From Megamonas sp. UBA1799 (GTDB taxonomy: Bacteria > Bacillota > Negativicutes > Selenomonadales > Selenomonadaceae), in the NCBI GenBank assembly GCA_002319815.1, contig DCFR01000072.1, forward strand, positions 11,895 to 20,123: a stretch of DNA of 8,229 nt. The letters are read 5' to 3'. How positions within the stretch are numbered: the stretch's first letter is position 1; each line of letters opens with the position of its first letter. The translations under genes and the position numbers were made by a program. Positions 5,539 through 8,229 of the stretch are shown here, in pieces. Below the pieces are notes generated by a model that was not told where the DNA came from, did no database searches, and saw nothing but the letters and a program-made list of their open reading frames with translations.

Positions 5539-6939
5539 ATGGATATGTCAGAGCAAGAAGAACAAAAGAAGAATGTCTGGAATACTTATACCGATGAAGA
5601 TAAAGAGCAGGTGCAGAGTCTGGCAGATGGCTACCGGGAATTTTTGTCGACATGTAAAACTGAACGGGAAAGTGTGACGGAGGCCATCCGCATGGCGGAA
5701 GCAGCGGGGTATGTTGAACTGCGGCAGGCAACGCGCGGCGGCCGTCGGCTTGTCGCCGGGGATAAGGTTTATGCCGTTGGTATGAAAAAGACGTTGGCTT
5801 TGTTTAATATCGGTACGGCGCCGTTGGAACAGGGCTTGACGATTCTGGGCGCGCATATTGATACCTGCCGGCTGGATTTGAAACAGCATCCGCTGTATGA
5901 AGACGGCGGCATGGCTTATCTGGATACGCATTATTACGGCGGTATCAAGAAGTATCAGTGGGTGACGCTGCCGCTGGCGCTGCACGGCGTGGTGGTGAAA
6001 AAGGACGGCACGGTGCTGGATATCGTCATCGGTGAAGATGACAATGATCCGGTGTTCTGCGTGACGGATCTTTTGGTTCATCTGGCGCAGGAACAAATGG
6101 AAAAAAAGGCAGCCAAGGTCATTGAAGGCGATAAGCTCGATGTGCTGGCCGGTACGCTGCCCTTGGCCGGCGAAGAAAAAGAAGCGGTTAAAGCCGGGAT
6201 CCTAAAGTTGTTGAAAGATAAGTATTCTATTGAGGAAGATGACTTTATGTCGGCGGAGCTTACGCTGGTGCCGGCCGGTCGGGCGCGGGAAATGGGACTG
6301 GACCGCAGTATGATCCTGGCCTATGGCCAGGACGATCGCGTATGCGCCTACACTTCATTGGTTGCCATGCTGGCAACCGATAAGACGGCGCGGACGGCCT
6401 GTTGTCTGCTGGTCGATAAAGAGGAGATCGGCAGCGTCGGGGCGACAGGCATGCAGTCGAGATTTTTTGAGAATGAGCTGGCGGAATTGTTATCGGCTCT
6501 GGGACAATACAGTGAATTGACGCTGCGCCGTTGCCTGGCCAATTCGAAAATGTTGTCATCGGATGTAAGTTCCGGTTATGATGCGCTGTATGCAAGTGCC
6601 TTTGATAAGAAAAATGTGGCCTATTTGGGCGGCGGCATGGTGTTTAATAAATTTACCGGGGCGCGCGGCAAGTCTGGTTCGAATGATGCCAATGCGGAGT
6701 ATCTCGGTGAAATCCGCAGTATCATGGATAAGCATCAGGTACGTTTTCAGACGGCAGAACTGGGCCGCGTCGATCTTGGCGGCGGTGGAACGATCGCCTA
6801 TATTATGTCGCTTTACGGCATGCAGGTCATTGACAGCGGCGTGGCGGTTTTGTCGATGCATGCGCCTTGGGAAGTGACGAGCAAAGTTGATCTTTATGAG
6901 ACGAAAAAGGGCTACATGGCATTTTTGGCAGAAGCCTGA
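5539..6939 (+). CDS. M18-family zinc aminopeptidase
   Basis: The start is ATG 5539 or, two codons later, ATG 5545; the weak AAAGGTG (5530-5536) is compatible with either. The product of 466 residues has no signal peptide and is cytoplasmic. M18 enzymes are dinuclear-zinc aminopeptidases, usually dodecamers, that remove N-terminal residues (often Asp/Glu) from peptides. The metal and catalytic residues are all visible: H106 in GAHIDTC with D108, the bridging D266 in GQDDR, E295 (base) and E296 (ligand) in DKEEIGS, D342 in SSDVSSG and H441 in SMHAPWE. Residues ~115-245 form the inserted dimerisation-type domain. The N-terminal ~12 residues are highly charged (many E/K) and not conserved. It begins 9 bases after dusB and so is probably co-transcribed, though no functional link is apparent. 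Aspartyl preference is not proven by sequence. Confidence 0.93.
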   Translation: MDMSEQEEQKKNVWNTYTDEDKEQVQSLADGYREFLSTCKTERESVTEAIRMAEAAGYVELRQATRGGRRLVAGDKVYAVGMKKTLALFNIGTAPLEQGLTILGAHIDTCRLDLKQHPLYEDGGMAYLDTHYYGGIKKYQWVTLPLALHGVVVKKDGTVLDIVIGEDDNDPVFCVTDLLVHLAQEQMEKKAAKVIEGDKLDVLAGTLPLAGEEKEAVKAGILKLLKDKYSIEEDDFMSAELTLVPAGRAREMGLDRSMILAYGQDDRVCAYTSLVAMLATDKTARTACCLLVDKEEIGSVGATGMQSRFFENELAELLSALGQYSELTLRRCLANSKMLSSDVSSGYDALYASAFDKKNVAYLGGGMVFNKFTGARGKSGSNDANAEYLGEIRSIMDKHQVRFQTAELGRVDLGGGGTIAYIMSLYGMQVIDSGVAVLSMHAPWEVTSKVDLYETKKGYMAFLAEA

Positions 6940-6971
6940 ACCGATGGTTTTCGTTCGTTTTGCCTATAAGC

Positions 6972-6978
6972 AGGGGGG
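6972..6978 (+). promoter_or_regulatory. Ribosome site fixing the start of the CDF transporter
   Basis: AGGGGGG lies seven bases before ATG 6986. The same frame is open back to 6887, inside the M18 gene, but those 33 extra codons give an unrelated, basic, Trp-rich stretch and have no ribosome site, so 6986 is the start. Confidence 0.85.
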
Positions 6979-6985
6979 CTACATC

Positions 6986-8155
6986 ATGAGGGATTTTCTC
7001 ATACGGAATTTTATCCCCGATGCAGCTGCGGTGGATCGCCCTTCGGTACGGAAGCGTTATGGAATGCTGGCCGGTACAGTCGGTATCGGGGTCAATGTGT
7101 TGCTGTTTGCAGTCAAGCTGGCTATCGGGCTTTTGAGCGGCGCAATTTCCATTGTGGCCGATGCGCTGAATAACTTATCGGATGCGGGGTCATCCGTGGT
7201 GACGCTGCTGGGGTTCCGGTTGGCGGCCAGACCAGCAGATCGGGAACACCCTTTTGGTCATGGCCGTATTGAGTATCTTACCGGTCTGTTCATTGCGGTT
7301 GTGATTATTTTAGTCGGCTTTGAACTTTTGCGCACCGCAGTACTCAAAGTGTTTTCTGCCGAGACGTTGGCGGTTGACCGCTGGGTGTTGCTGATTCTGT
7401 CGTTGTCAATTGGCTGCAAACTCTGGCTGGGGTTTTTCTATCGATTTCTTGGCCGGCAGATTCGTTCGGCGGCAATTGAAGCGGCAGCTCTCGACAGTTT
7501 TTCGGATTGTGTAGCCACGACGGTGGTTTTGGCAGGAGCAGCCGTCAATTATTTTGCCGGGGTGAATATTGATGGAATTGCCGGCGTTCTGGTCGCGGTC
7601 TTTATCCTTTACAGCGGCTGGAAGGCAGCGCAGGATACAATCCAGCCTTTACTGGGCATGGCGCCTGACCCAGAGCTGGTCGATGGTATTGAGCAGACGG
7701 TTTTATCAACGGAGAATATTGTCGGCATGCACGATATGATGATACACAATTATGGTCCGGGCCGCGTTTTTGTGTCATTGCATGCGGAAATTTCCGCGGC
7801 TATGGATATTCTGAAAGCGCATGAAGTTATTGACGGTCTTGAAGTTCGTCTGCACAGCGCTTTTCATATTGAAGTGACGGTGCACATGGATCCGGTTGTC
7901 GTCGATGATCCGGAGACTAATCGGCTGCGGGCACTGGCGGAGCAGGCGGTATTCGAAGTGGATCCGAAACTTTCCCTGCATGATTTTCGCATGACGACAG
8001 CGTACAAGCATGGGTGCAATCTTATTTTTGACGTTGAAGTGCCGCCAGACTATCCGCTGACGGATAGTGAACTGCGCCGGCAGGTGCAGCAGCGCCTGAC
8101 GGCTGTCAATGAGCAGTATCATACGGTGATCCGGCTGGATCATCAATATTGCTGA
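6986..8155 (+). CDS. Cation diffusion facilitator (CDF) metal efflux transporter, possibly Mn-type
   Basis: From ATG 6986 the product is 389 residues. Six membrane segments are visible at about 28-50, 53-78, 98-119, 133-153, 170-190 and 196-213, with the HPFGHGRIEYL loop (88-98) typical of the family. CDF proteins are dimeric antiporters that export divalent metals in exchange for protons. The transport site reads N62-x3-D66 in TM2 (preceded by D59) and D170-x3-D174 in TM5. Zn exporters usually have HxxxD in one or both positions, so this resembles Mn-type members such as MntE; metal choice is inference. Residues ~228-312 are the usual cytoplasmic dimerisation domain. Residues ~315-389 look like a second, similar alpha/beta domain (LHDFRMT...LIFDVEVP...), found in longer Firmicutes members. 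It lies 46 bases after the M18 gene, last in the cluster. No metal-responsive operator or riboswitch is seen upstream. Confidence 0.93.
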   Translation: MRDFLIRNFIPDAAAVDRPSVRKRYGMLAGTVGIGVNVLLFAVKLAIGLLSGAISIVADALNNLSDAGSSVVTLLGFRLAARPADREHPFGHGRIEYLTGLFIAVVIILVGFELLRTAVLKVFSAETLAVDRWVLLILSLSIGCKLWLGFFYRFLGRQIRSAAIEAAALDSFSDCVATTVVLAGAAVNYFAGVNIDGIAGVLVAVFILYSGWKAAQDTIQPLLGMAPDPELVDGIEQTVLSTENIVGMHDMMIHNYGPGRVFVSLHAEISAAMDILKAHEVIDGLEVRLHSAFHIEVTVHMDPVVVDDPETNRLRALAEQAVFEVDPKLSLHDFRMTTAYKHGCNLIFDVEVPPDYPLTDSELRRQVQQRLTAVNEQYHTVIRLDHQYC

Positions 8156-8202
8156 AACAAGAACAGAATAATTCCAGAGCAACAAAAAGGACCGGCTGTT
8201 TT

Positions 8203-8229
8203 GTGAGGCTGCTGAAAAAGTTTATAACT
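8203..8229 (+). terminator. Probable left part of the operon terminator, cut by the window end
   Basis: From 8203 the sequence runs GTGAGGCTGCTGAAAAAGTT. AGTT (8219-8222) then pairs with AACT (8226-8229) around TAT, exactly at the window edge. GAGGCTG also occurs in the stem regions of the two terminators at 563-607 and 2441-2480. A right arm outside the window is predicted, not seen. Confidence 0.4.

Noticed and set aside
6887..6985. 33-residue N-terminal extension of the CDF transporter
   Set aside because: It overlaps the end of the M18 gene, has no ribosome site, and does not resemble CDF N-termini. ATG 6986 has a strong one.
1..8229. tRNA, rRNA, CRISPR arrays, IS ends, attachment sites, cobalamin or other riboswitches
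   Set aside because: I saw no cloverleaf pattern, regularly spaced repeats, terminal inverted repeats with target duplications, or recognisable riboswitch core on either strand.

Overview
The window reads as chromosomal DNA of an anaerobic Firmicute. All genes lie on the + strand with strong AGGAGG-type ribosome sites, and the order biotin ligase - type III pantothenate kinase - DusB is a familiar Firmicutes neighbourhood. Balanced-to-GC-leaning codon use and a corrinoid methyltransferase module would suit a Negativicutes-type organism (Megasphaera, Selenomonas or Sporomusa relatives), but that placement is inference.

Left part (1-1850): a corrinoid methyltransferase module. A 5'-truncated corrinoid-binding protein with the DxHxxG cobalamin motif is followed by a strong intrinsic terminator. 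Immediately after the terminator, with its own Shine-Dalgarno site, lies an unusual fusion gene: an N-terminal 2Fe-2S domain (C-x5-C-x2-C...C, as in the N-terminus of RACo/RamA-type corrinoid activators) joined to a shortened UroD/MtaA-type methyltransferase domain with an HxC zinc motif. This is the most interesting item in the window. The two genes plausibly handle one methyl group: the corrinoid protein carries it, the UroD domain moves it, and the Fe-S domain may keep the cobalt reduced or contact a redox partner.

Middle part (1851-2718): a well-formed sigma-A promoter with an extended -10 drives a 159-residue orphan resembling only the double helix-turn-helix part of an IS630-type transposase, with no DDE domain, closed by its own terminator. 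The promoter sits in an inverted repeat that resembles a BirA operator. The next ~240 bases have no gene. They contain an imperfect long-range hairpin, a perfect 16-bp hairpin that is probably a bidirectional terminator, a promoter directly abutting it, and a small palindrome at the predicted transcription start.

Right part (2719-8155): a probable five-gene operon with gaps of 45, 9, 9 and 46 bases: birA (biotin ligase/repressor), coaX (pantothenate kinase III, first step of CoA synthesis), dusB (tRNA dihydrouridine synthase), an M18 zinc aminopeptidase, and a cation diffusion facilitator with NxxxD/DxxxD metal-site spacing. These are mostly housekeeping functions; no functional pathway beyond biotin/CoA co-occurrence links them. 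The window ends inside what looks like the left arm of the operon's terminator.
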